64,000 nt of DNA from Photobacterium sp. TY1-4 (GTDB taxonomy: Bacteria > Pseudomonadota > Gammaproteobacteria > Enterobacterales > Vibrionaceae): assembly GCF_025398175.1 (NCBI RefSeq), contig NZ_CP099734.1, positions 1,116,001-1,180,000 of the forward strand. Direction: 5' to 3'. Both the position numbers and the translations under genes were made by a program. Positions 9,046 through 19,039 of the stretch are shown here, in pieces; position 1 is the stretch's first letter; each line of letters begins with the position of its first letter. Under the pieces are notes generated by a model. That model saw only the letters and a program-made list of their open reading frames with translations. It did no database searches and had not been told where the DNA came from.

Positions 9046-9846
9046 TCAGGCTGCTTGGCAGTCTGCGGCTGGGACACCGCTGTGGAAACGGAAGCTGTCA
9101 TCCGGCTGGGTGATCAGCTCCGCTTCCCGGGCGCCGATGGCTTTCACCCGCGCCGTGATGTCTTCTCCGGCAATGGCTTCAGCCAGGGTCAGATAATCCT
9201 GATAATGGCGCGCCTCGGAGCGCAACAGCGAGATATAGAACTTCTTCAGCTCTTCATCAAGAAATGGCGCCAGCTTGGCAAATCGCTCACAGGAGCGGGC
9301 TTCGATATACGCGCCGACAATCAGCTTATCGACCAGAGTGCCCGGCTCGTGGGTGCGGACCACTTTCATCAGCCCTCGGGCGTAGCGACCGGCACGCAGG
9401 CTGCTGTAAGGGATCCCGCGGCTCTCCATAATCTCGAGCACCTGTTCAAAGTGATGGAACTCTTCTTTGATCAGGCGAACCATCTTCTCAATCAGCTCCT
9501 GGCCATGGGCAAAATCGCAGCGGGGTGTCAGCGGCGCCGACAGGCCGTTTTTCTTGCCGTGGAACGTGCGGGTATCGCGCAGCTTGCCATAAACGAAATC
9601 TTCATAAGGCTTGGCCCAGGCCAGCAGCGCCTGGCCACTGTCGGCATCAACGGCGTACTTGCGGATCAGGAACATGGCCGTCTGGCTGGCCTTCAGTTCA
9701 CAATTGCAGTGGTCGACCAGCAGGGCCGTGAGGTTCTCCGGTTTTCGGGCTTCCTGGATCCAGCTGTCGGGGGTGTCGCACTGAAGGAATTGTTTGATTG
9801 GCGATAACAGCTCGTCAATCATGCGCTGAGTGTCGTTCATGGGCAT
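9046..9846 (-). CDS. miaE: tRNA-(ms2io6A37) hydroxylase MiaE
   Basis: MiaE is a diiron monooxygenase that hydroxylates the isopentenyl side chain of ms2i6A37 in tRNAs reading UNN codons, using O2. The 266-residue protein shows the ferritin-like pattern of Glu and His ligands: DHCNCELKASQ, KEEFHHFEQV, GAYIEARSCERF and LRSEARHYQDY. These match the family closely. Two in-frame ATGs (9846 and 9840) are possible and neither has a strong Shine-Dalgarno. MiaE is absent from E. coli K-12 but present in Salmonella and many marine gammaproteobacteria. Confidence 0.93.
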   Translation of the reverse strand: MPMNDTQRMIDELLSPIKQFLQCDTPDSWIQEARKPENLTALLVDHCNCELKASQTAMFLIRKYAVDADSGQALLAWAKPYEDFVYGKLRDTRTFHGKKNGLSAPLTPRCDFAHGQELIEKMVRLIKEEFHHFEQVLEIMESRGIPYSSLRAGRYARGLMKVVRTHEPGTLVDKLIVGAYIEARSCERFAKLAPFLDEELKKFYISLLRSEARHYQDYLTLAEAIAGEDITARVKAIGAREAELITQPDDSFRFHSGVPAADCQAA

Positions 9847-9948
9847 TCGCGTTGGGTCTGATAGTCAGTTAAACAGGAAATGAGGCGGGGAGTATAGCAA
9901 GTTCTGCCGGTTGCGTCTCAGTCGGCACACGGCAAGGGTTGAGAGATC

Positions 9949-9977
9949 AAAAAAGGCCGCGATGGCGGCCTTTTTTT
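9949..9977. terminator. terminator downstream of the 9995-10756 gene
   Basis: AAAAAGGCCGC-GAT-GGCGGCCTTTTTTT has flanking A and T tracts. On the minus strand it follows the stop of the membrane-anchored protein gene and separates it from miaE. Confidence 0.88.
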
Positions 9978-9994
9978 CCGGTTCATATCACGGG

Positions 9995-10756
9995 TTACCA
10001 TTTTCGCTTCGGCTGGAACAGCACATCCAGATCATCCTGCTCGCGTTCGATGATTTGCTGACGCTCAAGCTCATGGCTTTGATTCTGGCTGTCATCAATT
10101 TCATGCAGCATGGTCTGGAGCTTTTCCCGGACCTGGTTGGCATAGCCGTCATTTTTACTGGCCAGCACATCAATGCCCTTTTTGAGCAGCTGCTTGGCTG
10201 TGCCCAACTGGCGCTTGGCCTTGGCATCGTTGGCACGTTTGATGACGTTTTCAATGTTGATCCGGAGCTGGATCCCTTCCAGGCGGGCATTTTCGGTCAC
10301 AAAGGCCTGGGTTGGGAATCGGCCTTTACTGTGCTCATTACGGATCACGGTTTTCAGGCGTTTCACCAGCTGCAGCATGCCAATGGCCTGTTTGTCGGTG
10401 CTTGGCACCTTGAACGGGGTAATATCGGCGTTGGAATAGTTTTCCTGCAACTGGCGAATTTGTTCATTTACATTGCGGATCCGCGGCGGCAGGCTTTTGT
10501 CGGACGGATCGGTTTCACTCATGCTTTCCAGTGAGTGCAAAACGCGTTGGTTCAGACACACCAGAAGCTCTTTACTGTAAGGCAGGTGATGGGCGTTTCC
10601 AATCAGCTCTTCCGTCGCATCAATGGCGGCAATGAATTTGGCCAGTTCCTGATTCTTTGCACTTTCAAGGCGTTGGCGATACTGAACGATCACGTTGTAA
10701 CCAATAACCAAGATCAGCAATAGTGAAATCAGGCCAATCATTAAAGGGATACTCAT
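9995..10756 (-). CDS. Conserved hypothetical membrane-anchored coiled-coil protein
   Basis: The 253-residue protein begins MSIPLMIGLISLLLILVIGY, a single N-terminal membrane helix (residues 5-24). The rest is hydrophilic and helix-rich with heptad-like Gln, Leu, Lys and Glu spacing, and the C-terminus (ELERQQIIEREQDDLDV) ends in a basic PKRKW. No catalytic motif is visible. Relatives in vibrios are often labelled DNA-repair ATPase-like, which the sequence does not support. The start is uncertain: longer in-frame ATGs lie upstream to 10804, and a 12-bp direct repeat (CTCATAAGATAC at 10753 and 10792) brackets them. Its neighbours cysB and miaE do not suggest a role. Confidence 0.7.
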   Translation of the reverse strand: MSIPLMIGLISLLLILVIGYNVIVQYRQRLESAKNQELAKFIAAIDATEELIGNAHHLPYSKELLVCLNQRVLHSLESMSETDPSDKSLPPRIRNVNEQIRQLQENYSNADITPFKVPSTDKQAIGMLQLVKRLKTVIRNEHSKGRFPTQAFVTENARLEGIQLRINIENVIKRANDAKAKRQLGTAKQLLKKGIDVLASKNDGYANQVREKLQTMLHEIDDSQNQSHELERQQIIEREQDDLDVLFQPKRKW

Positions 10757-12051
<1,295 letters not shown>

Positions 12052-12087
12052 CGGGTTGCCTCGCAGAAATCGACCGAATATGCCCCG

Positions 12088-12112
12088 GGGCTGTCACACG
12101 ACAGCCCTTTTT
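12088..12112 (+). terminator. cysB terminator
   Basis: GGGCTGTC-ACAC-GACAGCCC (12088-12107) followed by TTTTT. Confidence 0.9.
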
Positions 12113-12199
12113 GTTTGCCTGCACCAGAACGGGGTAGGTAGATGTGTTTCACTGGTATAAAATACCGGCCTTGCTACTATCCCCCTGAGAGTTCAACCC

Positions 12200-13411
12200 A
12201 TGACAGGAAATTCGCCGCGGTTTTGTCGTCTGGACAAGCTGCTGACAGACAATCGTGCGTTCTGGCAGTTCATGCCGTTTGCATCGCCCGAGCTGGTTTG
12301 GCAACACAGCCATCCGGCGCTGTGTGAATGGCTGGACGGGCTGAGTGATGCGGCGATCGCCGAATATCTGCAGGATGGCGAATCGCTGGCGCAGGCCTTG
12401 TCCCCCTGGTTGCCAGATGCGCCGGAGTTGTATCACCTGTCACAGCTTGAATCTCTGGTGGATCTGACAGACTGCGGTCCTGAATTTGCCTGGCCCAAGG
12501 GGCTGGAGGTCGGGATCCCGGGACGCAAATGGCAGCAGATCACTGCGTTTAACCAAGCCATTCCGATGCTGAAGCTGCCTTTGCTGGAGTGGTGTGCCGG
12601 GAAAGGGCACCTGGGGCGGGTGTTGGCGGTTCGTCATCAGATGCCGGTCGTCAGCCTGGAGTGGCAGCAAGCTTTGTGTGAAGACGGAGAGATTGCCGCG
12701 CGGCGGCTGCAACTGCCGATCCGGTTTGTGCATGCCGATGCCTTTGATCCGGCCAGTGCGGCGCATGTGGTGGCAGAGCAACATGCCGTGGCGCTGCACG
12801 CCTGTGGCGACTTGCATGTGTCACTGTTGCAGCAGGTGGCTGCACGTCAGGGAAAAGCAGTGACGATTTCACCGTGTTGTTATCACCTGATCCGCGCTCC
12901 CCATTACCAGCCGTTGTCTCAGGCGGGTCGGGAAAGTCAGTTACAGCTGAGCAAGCATGATCTGCGGTTGCCGCTGCAGGAAACCGTCACGGCCGGGCAG
13001 CGGGTTCGCCGTCAGCGCCGGGCTGAGGTGAGTTTCCGGCTGGGATTCGACAGCCTGCAACGCCATCTGCGCGGCAGTGATTCGTATCTGCCGGTACCGA
13101 ATGTGCAAAAAGCCCAGTTGAACGAGGGTTTTGCCAGCTTCTGCCGTTGGGCGGCCGAGAAGAAGCAACTTGAGCTCCCGGCTGCGATTGATTTTGAGCA
13201 TTGGTTACACTTGGGCGAGCAACGTTTTGCCCGGGTCGAGCGGATGGAGCTGGTACGCCAGTTGTTCCGTCGGCCGCTGGAGATGTGGCTGATTGAAGAT
13301 CGGGCCGGCTTTTTGGCCGAGGCCGGTTATCAGGTCACGGTCGGGACGTTTTGCGACAAGCCCGTCACCCCGCGCAATATTCTGATCCACGCCGAACGAA
13401 AGGATAACTGA
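12200..13411 (+). CDS. SAM-dependent methyltransferase (METTL25/GSTCD-like, Methyltransf_32)
   Basis: The 403-residue protein has a central Rossmann methyltransferase domain. The glycine-rich motif I is LEWCAGKGHLGRVLA near residue 130. Later motifs are the acidic VSLEWQ end of beta-2, ALHACGDLH and the SPCCYHLI segment typical of Methyltransf_32 proteins. That family includes eukaryotic METTL25 and GSTCD relatives. The substrate is unknown. N- and C-terminal extensions of over 100 residues are rich in Gln, Trp and Leu. The ATG at 12200 has a weak GAGAG site upstream. The next gene starts three bases after the stop, suggesting an operon. Confidence 0.8.
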   Translation: MTGNSPRFCRLDKLLTDNRAFWQFMPFASPELVWQHSHPALCEWLDGLSDAAIAEYLQDGESLAQALSPWLPDAPELYHLSQLESLVDLTDCGPEFAWPKGLEVGIPGRKWQQITAFNQAIPMLKLPLLEWCAGKGHLGRVLAVRHQMPVVSLEWQQALCEDGEIAARRLQLPIRFVHADAFDPASAAHVVAEQHAVALHACGDLHVSLLQQVAARQGKAVTISPCCYHLIRAPHYQPLSQAGRESQLQLSKHDLRLPLQETVTAGQRVRRQRRAEVSFRLGFDSLQRHLRGSDSYLPVPNVQKAQLNEGFASFCRWAAEKKQLELPAAIDFEHWLHLGEQRFARVERMELVRQLFRRPLEMWLIEDRAGFLAEAGYQVTVGTFCDKPVTPRNILIHAERKDN

Positions 13412-13413
13412 GG

Positions 13414-14142
13414 ATGGAAACCAGCACCCTGGTCTATTGTGCCCTGGCATTGGCTGCGGGCTGCTTTGTACAAAGTACTGTCGGCTTCGGGATGGCCATT
13501 GTCGCCGCGCCGATTGTCTATTTCTTTGAGCCGCGGTTTGTCCCGGGCACCATTACCATGGTTGGATTGGTGCTGGCGCTGATTAATATGTGGCAGTACC
13601 GCCGGATGCTCTCGTTTAAGGGGCTGTCGGCAGCGTTTATCGGCCGGGTGCCGGGAACCATCGCCGCCGGGTTCCTGCTGCTTTACATCAGTGCCGAATC
13701 GCTGGCGCTGGTACTCGGTGTTGGGGTGTTGCTGGCGGTGGTGATCAGCCTGATGAAAGTGCGGATTAAGCCGACCGGTAAAGCTCTCTTTTGGGCCGGG
13801 TTTGCTTCCGGGCTGATGGGGACCAGCACCAGCATCGGCGGTCCGCCGATGGCGTTAGTGCTGCAACATGCCGAAGCCGGGAAGCTGCGGGCGAACTTAG
13901 CCGGTTACTTTGCCTTTAGCTGTGTACTGTCGCTGATTGCCCTGAGTGCCACCAACCACTTCAGCTGGTGGCATTTTCAATATGGTGTGATGATCCTGCC
14001 GGCGCCGATCCTGGCGACCTGGCTGGCATACCGGATCCAGCATCTGATCCGGGCCGAGTGGCTGCGCTATGCCTTGTTGGTGCTGTGCTCTGTTTCCGGC
14101 GTCATCGCCATCTGGCAGGGCGTCAGCCCGCACTGGGCCTAG
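13414..14142 (+). CDS. TSUP family (TauE/SafE) sulfite/anion exporter-like membrane protein
   Basis: The 242-residue protein is almost entirely hydrophobic, with about eight predicted membrane segments. It has the repeated glycine-rich motifs of the TauE/SafE family: QSTVGFGMAIVAAPIVY near residue 20 and GLMGTSTSIGGPPMAL near 135. The family exports or imports sulfite, sulfoacetate and other organosulfur anions; the substrate here cannot be told. It is coupled to the upstream methyltransferase gene by a two-base gap. Its last codon overlaps the tail of the convergent GGDEF-EAL gene. Confidence 0.88.
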   Translation: METSTLVYCALALAAGCFVQSTVGFGMAIVAAPIVYFFEPRFVPGTITMVGLVLALINMWQYRRMLSFKGLSAAFIGRVPGTIAAGFLLLYISAESLALVLGVGVLLAVVISLMKVRIKPTGKALFWAGFASGLMGTSTSIGGPPMALVLQHAEAGKLRANLAGYFAFSCVLSLIALSATNHFSWWHFQYGVMILPAPILATWLAYRIQHLIRAEWLRYALLVLCSVSGVIAIWQGVSPHWA

Positions 14143-16130
14143 CTGGCCAGTACATCCACCGAGGACCGAGGGCTGGCCGGGATGCTGTTGAGCAGCCTGA
14201 AATTGCTGGCCTCCAGCTCGGCCGGCGGCATCGGTCTGCCCAGGTAATACCCCTGGCAGTAATCAAACTGACACTGCTGCAAGTACTGCAATTGCTTGAG
14301 GGTTTCGACGCCTTCGGCGACCACCTTTAACTCCAGTTTTTCACAAATCGCCCGGGTCGCTTCGATGATCGCCTGGCTGCTTTTGTGCTCGCCCTGCACA
14401 AAACTCTGATCCAGTTTGACGGTACTGATCGGCAGATCCTGCAGTTGGGACAGGGATGAATATCCGGTGCCGAAGTCGTCGAGATACAGCTCCAGTCCTA
14501 ACCCGGCCAGCGCATCCAGGCATTGTTTGGCTTCGTCGTAGTCCTGCAGCATGGTGGACTCCGTCAGCTCCAGCGCCAGTTGCGAGGGTTGGATGTCATA
14601 CTGGAGCAGCAACGCTTCGATCGCCGGCGCCAGGCTGGCCTGGAGCTGTGCCCGGGACAGGTTAACGCTGATAATAAACCGGCGCTGATATTTCTCCGAC
14701 CACGCCGCCAGTTGTTGGCAGGCGGTTTTCAGGATCCAGTGGCCGAGCGGGACAATCTGCCCGGTTTCTTCAGCCAGGGGGATGAATTCGGCCGGGGAGA
14801 CCTGGCCCAATTCCTCATCGTACCAACGGATCAGTGCTTCAAATCCCTTTAGCTGGTGGCTGGCCAAGTCCACGATGGGTTGATAGTAGAGGTCAAAATT
14901 GTTGGTTTCCAGTGCCAGGGTCAGGTGATGACGCAGGGTCATTTTGCGATACAGGGCATCTGCCATGTCCGGCGAGAAGTGATGGCTGCGGTTGCGGCCG
15001 CGTTGTTTGGCCCGGTGCATCGCCATATCGGCCTGGATGATCAAGGTGTCAATCTCTTGGGCATCCTCGGGGAAGCTGGCGATCCCGATGCTGCACCCGA
15101 CCGAGAGATCGCCGACTTCCTTGAGGTGGAACGGCTTGTTCAGTGCGGCGATGATCGACTTGGCAAATCGGGCGGGCGAGTCGATATTGCGGTGCTCCAC
15201 CTGAATAATGAACTCGTCTCCCCCAAATCGCGCCAGCAACCCCCTGTTTTTAACCCGGTCCAGGATCCGGATGGCAACGGCGCGCAGCAGTTTGTCGCCA
15301 ATCGCGTGGCCATAGGTATCGTTTACCAGCTTAAACCCGTCCAAATCCAGGAAAAACAGGCTATACGGCTGACAAGAGTGTTGGTACTCAGTAATCGCTT
15401 TCGTCAGGCCTCGGCGGTTGAGCAGGCCGGTCATAAAATCATGTTCGGCGTTATAGCGGGCCTTACTGAGCTGCTCCTTTTCCTGATTGATATTGATCAG
15501 GCTGAGCAGCAGTTGGTGTTTATCCTGCAACCATTGGCCGTGAATCCGAAACCAGCAATGGCTGCGGCCGGTCCAGCATAACTTTTTCAACTGCACCGTT
15601 TGTTGATCACGGGTTTCTGCCAACCAGCGCTCAGCCAGATCGGTGTCGCCGACAAAACTCGCTAGATCGGATAACTGACTGCCAAAGGCCTGCTCAAAGG
15701 CGGTGTTGGCGCTCAGAAGCGCACCGTCAGCGGAGAACAAGAGGGCTAAATTGGTACAACCGGAAAAGGCCAGCTCTCGTCTGAGGGTGGATTCTTCATC
15801 AAGCACTTCAACCAGCATGGCCAGTCTGCCGTCCGGCAGCGGGATACCGGAGAAATGGCACAGGGCTTTTTTCTCCCGGCCTTTAGGGGTGAAAGACCAC
15901 CAGGTTTTGATGGCTTCCCCGGCGACAAAGCGTTGCTGGTAGACTTCCAGCTGCGCGCGGACGGCCTGGGTCATATCAAGCCCCAGATCCCGGGCGGTCA
16001 GTTCCTCAAGGGACGCTGCTTCCCAAAGCGGGAGTGAGGCCGGATTGGCCCACAGAATTTTCTGGTGCTGGATGTCGAATACCCAAACGGGTGACTGAAG
16101 GCGCTCAAAAAGCGAAAAAGTATGGTTCAT
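14139..16130 (-). CDS. PAS-GGDEF-EAL cyclic-di-GMP enzyme
   Basis: The 663-residue cytoplasmic protein has an N-terminal PAS-like region (SPVWVFDIQHQKILWANPAS) and a second sensor-like segment (ALLSANTAFEQAF). A GGDEF domain has an intact RFGGDEF active site near residue 325. An EAL domain carries FEALIRW, NLSRAQL, LTESTML and DDFGTGYSSL. Both catalytic sites look intact, so the protein could both make and degrade cyclic-di-GMP. I see no clear RxxD inhibitory site just before GGDEF. The ATG at 16130 is preferred over an upstream TTG. The 3' end overlaps the convergent exporter gene by four bases, with no terminator between them. Confidence 0.9.
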   Translation of the reverse strand: MNHTFSLFERLQSPVWVFDIQHQKILWANPASLPLWEAASLEELTARDLGLDMTQAVRAQLEVYQQRFVAGEAIKTWWSFTPKGREKKALCHFSGIPLPDGRLAMLVEVLDEESTLRRELAFSGCTNLALLFSADGALLSANTAFEQAFGSQLSDLASFVGDTDLAERWLAETRDQQTVQLKKLCWTGRSHCWFRIHGQWLQDKHQLLLSLININQEKEQLSKARYNAEHDFMTGLLNRRGLTKAITEYQHSCQPYSLFFLDLDGFKLVNDTYGHAIGDKLLRAVAIRILDRVKNRGLLARFGGDEFIIQVEHRNIDSPARFAKSIIAALNKPFHLKEVGDLSVGCSIGIASFPEDAQEIDTLIIQADMAMHRAKQRGRNRSHHFSPDMADALYRKMTLRHHLTLALETNNFDLYYQPIVDLASHQLKGFEALIRWYDEELGQVSPAEFIPLAEETGQIVPLGHWILKTACQQLAAWSEKYQRRFIISVNLSRAQLQASLAPAIEALLLQYDIQPSQLALELTESTMLQDYDEAKQCLDALAGLGLELYLDDFGTGYSSLSQLQDLPISTVKLDQSFVQGEHKSSQAIIEATRAICEKLELKVVAEGVETLKQLQYLQQCQFDYCQGYYLGRPMPPAELEASNFRLLNSIPASPRSSVDVLAS

Positions 16131-16294
16131 GACCAAGGCTGGATGTTAATGATATATATAGTAACAACAGGTTATATGAAAACGGTCTTGCTCAGTACGC
16201 AGAGAAGAAGAAAGCGTGATATGCATCCACGAACAGGAAGCTGGATGGATTAAACCATTGAAGCATAGGTGAAAAAAGTATAATGACTTTTTCG

Positions 16295-17161
16295 TTAGTA
16301 CTCGATGGACAGGCGTAGGCCAATAAATGGGTCGGTGTTCGGGGTCGGCGGTGCCGGATTGTGCAACTGGGGAGAGGGTACCACGCGCCACGGGGTCGTG
16401 GTCAGTTGGAAGTGAACGCCCTGATCCCAACAGTCATTGACCCAGTGATGAATGTGTCCCACCGGGTTGAGCAGGAATAAACTGACGTCCCCCAAAAACG
16501 CCGAATGCATGACGCGACTGCCGTTGGCTACAATCTCCGCTTCGGTCTGGAGCATCCATTCCCCCACCGCCGCACCGAAGACGGGTGTGACAATCAAATC
16601 CTGAATCGAGGGCCGCTCGGCAATGGCCTCGATGCCGTATTCCCAATAAAACGTCGATAGGGCTGCAGAATAGAGAAATGACTCCCAGATCTCGAAACCG
16701 GCATGGCGGGCAGTCGTGTAGTAAACGCCGCCGAAGTAAGGGTGCGTGACGTAGTTCAGAAAGTGGTCGTCCTCATCCCAAACAGGTCCTGAAGTGACAT
16801 TGTCGAGCCATTTTTGCGCCACACTATCGGGACTGCGCTCTTCTGTTCCCCAATGGGTGACACTCTCCGGAAGCAGGGTCATCAGGGCGGCGGTCGCGAC
16901 GCTCAGGCCCAGAATGGTGTAGGACTGGGCTTTGAGATACGGCCAGTCTTTCTCTTCGGCCGGTACCAGGTATAAAGGTAATGTTTCGGGGAGATCATCG
17001 GAGGGCGCAGCAACGGTTACAGGAAGGGAGGCGGGGATGTGGTACAGAAACAGATCGGGTGTTGAAGGGTCAGATATAGGCTCGTCAGCGGGCGAGGCGG
17101 GAAAGCTGAGGAGCATGCTCAGCGACAGACATGTCGGGTAAAGGATGCGGCTGAGTCGCAA
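16295..17161 (-). CDS. DUF3943 domain-containing exported protein
   Basis: The 288-residue protein has a signal peptide (MRLSRILYPTCLSLSMLLSF, cleavage probably after SPADE). The DUF3943 core has WDEDDHFLNYVTHPYFGGVYY, a conserved WEYGIEAIAERPSIQDLIVTPVFGA segment and a GEWML motif. The DUF3943 family is predicted to be envelope-associated and is of unknown function. The start is TTG at 17161, supported by GGAG seven bases upstream and by the signal peptide. An ATG inside the signal sequence is less likely. The C-terminal half is Pro/Asn-rich. Confidence 0.8.
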   Translation of the reverse strand: MRLSRILYPTCLSLSMLLSFPASPADEPISDPSTPDLFLYHIPASLPVTVAAPSDDLPETLPLYLVPAEEKDWPYLKAQSYTILGLSVATAALMTLLPESVTHWGTEERSPDSVAQKWLDNVTSGPVWDEDDHFLNYVTHPYFGGVYYTTARHAGFEIWESFLYSAALSTFYWEYGIEAIAERPSIQDLIVTPVFGAAVGEWMLQTEAEIVANGSRVMHSAFLGDVSLFLLNPVGHIHHWVNDCWDQGVHFQLTTTPWRVVPSPQLHNPAPPTPNTDPFIGLRLSIEY

Positions 17162-17234
17162 TCGGGGCTCCTACCTGAAGTTGTTCAGTCAGTGCCCTTA
17201 AGTATCAGTGAAAACAAGGCAAAAACCCACCAAG

Positions 17235-17260
17235 AAAAAAGGCTTGCACAGCAAGCCTTT
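17235..17260 (-). terminator. tyrP terminator
   Basis: On the minus strand AGGCTTGC-TGTGCAAGCCT is followed by a T run (17240-17235), 27 bases after the tyrP stop. Confidence 0.85.
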
Positions 17261-17286
17261 GGATCAATGCCGTTTCAAGGCTGCGA

Positions 17287-18495
17287 TTATCCTACCGCAG
17301 GGATCACCCCGGCCATTTGTAAAAATTGCGCAGAAATGATCAGGATCCCGGTACCTGTTGCCGCCATCAGGGCCGCAGAGCCGCCACGGACCTGGTAACT
17401 GTCGTCTTGGGCCGGACGCTGGCGACGTTGGGCTTTCACCATCGCAACCGGCAGGAAAATGGCCAGGATCACCAGGGCGATGGCCGCGAAACCAAGGGCC
17501 ATAATGAAGCCTTGCGGGTAAAACAGGGCAAAGCACAGCGGCGGAACAAAGGTGATCAGGGCGGTCTGTAGTCTGCCGGATCCGGTGGTGCCGCGGTTTA
17601 AACTGTCTGCCATGAAGTCGAACAGACCTAGACTGACGCCGAGGAAGGACGTCGCCAGAGCCAGATCAGCGAATATGGAAACGGACTGGCTGACGGTCGG
17701 GTTGTGCAGCAGCTCACTCAGGGTGGCAATAAAGGCACCCAGCGTGGTACTGGCCATCAGATCCGGCTGACTGAGCACGCCCTGGCTGGCCACTTGCCAC
17801 AGGACGTAGATCACCAGGGGTGTCGCCGAACCCAGGATCATGATCTTACGCAGGGACTTCATGTCCAGACCCACGTAGCGAACAATCGACGGAATGCTGC
17901 CGTGAAAGCCGAACGAAGTAAAAATCACCGGCAGGGCAGACAGCAGCAGGCCTTTTTGGACCGGCATTTCAACCAGATGGACACTCTGGACGTGCGGCGC
18001 CAGCAGGACCAGCATGGTCGCTAGGGCAACCAGCTTGAGGGTGAACAGGGCGCGGTTGACGAGATCCACGGAGTGGGTGCCGATGCAGACAATCGCGCCG
18101 AAAATCACTGTAAACAGGACCGTGCTGGTCTGCGCGCTGATCTCAAGGCCCATCCAGTTATTCAGTTTATCATTCAGCTGGGCACCACCTCCGGCGATGT
18201 AGGCCGCGCACAGGGAGTAGAACAGGAACATCACGGCAAAGCCGGCAACGAGCTGGCCTTTGCGTCCGAGGAGTTGTCGTGCCAGGGTGTGTAGGGTGGC
18301 ATTTTGATCCGCATGTTGATGGACTTCTAACATTAACAGGGCGGTGTAAATCATCAGCGCCCAGAGTCCGAGCATGGTCAGGGTTGCGGTGGCAAAGCCG
18401 AGGCCGGCTGAGGCCAGGGGAAGTGCCAGCATGCCAGCACCGATGGTGGTCCCGGCGATGATCAGGGTACTGCCGAAGGTTTTGTTCATAGACAT
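17287..18495 (-). CDS. tyrP: Tyrosine-specific permease TyrP (HAAAP family)
   Basis: The roughly 402-residue integral membrane protein has about 11 hydrophobic segments. It starts MSMNKTFGSTLIIAGTTIGA, and the family's AGTTIGAGMLALPLA motif, LFYSLCAAYIAGGGAQL, and VIFTSFGFHGSIPSIVRYV all match TyrP/Mtr-type aromatic amino acid:proton symporters. TyrP is favoured over Mtr by overall similarity and by the two TyrR boxes upstream. ATGs at 18495 and 18489 are both possible; the first has GGGAG upstream. The gene carries its own terminator and is probably monocistronic. Confidence 0.88.
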   Translation of the reverse strand: MSMNKTFGSTLIIAGTTIGAGMLALPLASAGLGFATATLTMLGLWALMIYTALLMLEVHQHADQNATLHTLARQLLGRKGQLVAGFAVMFLFYSLCAAYIAGGGAQLNDKLNNWMGLEISAQTSTVLFTVIFGAIVCIGTHSVDLVNRALFTLKLVALATMLVLLAPHVQSVHLVEMPVQKGLLLSALPVIFTSFGFHGSIPSIVRYVGLDMKSLRKIMILGSATPLVIYVLWQVASQGVLSQPDLMASTTLGAFIATLSELLHNPTVSQSVSIFADLALATSFLGVSLGLFDFMADSLNRGTTGSGRLQTALITFVPPLCFALFYPQGFIMALGFAAIALVILAIFLPVAMVKAQRRQRPAQDDSYQVRGGSAALMAATGTGILIISAQFLQMAGVIPAVG

Positions 18496-18670
18496 TGGGT
18501 TGAAGCTCCCGGTTATTTTCTTTTGTTTTATGAGGGAGATAGCGTGCAAACTGCCTGTGATTGTACTCTCCCGGTTTTTGGGTTGAGGACTGAGTTTAGT
18601 TGGGTCTCCAACTTTTGCCTCAAGGGGTGGGGCGGCCACAATCGCACGAACAAGATAAAGAGGGTATAAG

Positions 18671-18688
18671 TGTTAACTTATCTTTACA
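18671..18688. promoter_or_regulatory. TyrR box 1 upstream of tyrP
   Basis: TGTTAA-CTTATC-TTTACA matches the TyrR consensus TGTAAA-N6-TTTACA at 11 of 12 defined positions. It keeps the essential G and C 14 bases apart. It lies 176 bases upstream of tyrP. Confidence 0.72.
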
Positions 18689-18858
18689 ACTGGTCGAGCC
18701 ATTGTGGCTATCGATAGAAGGTATTGCGGTGGTGCTTATTCATGCGATATCCGTATTTTTCTAGTGATAAAAACTGATTTGGTCGGGTGTGACCCCTCAA
18801 TCTCTGGATTGCTACCTTAAAGATGGATGCCTCTCCTGTCAACCTTTGTGATACACAG

Positions 18859-18876
18859 TGTAAATATATAGTTACA
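18859..18876. promoter_or_regulatory. TyrR box 2 upstream of tyrP
   Basis: TGTAAA-TATATA-GTTACA matches the TyrR consensus at 11 of 12 positions. It lies 188 bases from box 1 and 164 bases before the divergent CinA-like gene, so either gene could be the target. Confidence 0.65.
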
Positions 18877-19039
18877 CTCGGTGTTGATTTCTATTGCGGG
18901 AAGCGGGTGGTGTCTGGCTGGTTGGGTGATCTGCAGTGGTATTTTCTCTGTTCTATCGGCTTCATACTGATGTCATTTTTAGTGGAAACTGGTGTAAGGT
19001 GTATAACAGTTCGATAACAATTATGATGAGGAAGAGCGC

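Larger units (their letters stand above)
18496..19039. other. divergent tyrP / yfaY control region
   Basis: The 544 bases between tyrP and the CinA-like gene contain two TyrR box candidates, listed separately, and AT-rich promoter-like sequence. I see no supported reading frame or RNA gene. Confidence 0.6.

Noticed and set aside
9004..9807. 267-codon plus-strand frame over miaE
   Set aside because: Antisense to miaE, which has intact diiron-ligand motifs; the frame begins inside the shared terminator region.
18823..19017. 65-codon frame in the tyrP/yfaY intergenic region
   Set aside because: It overlaps TyrR box 2, has no ribosome site and its product resembles nothing known.
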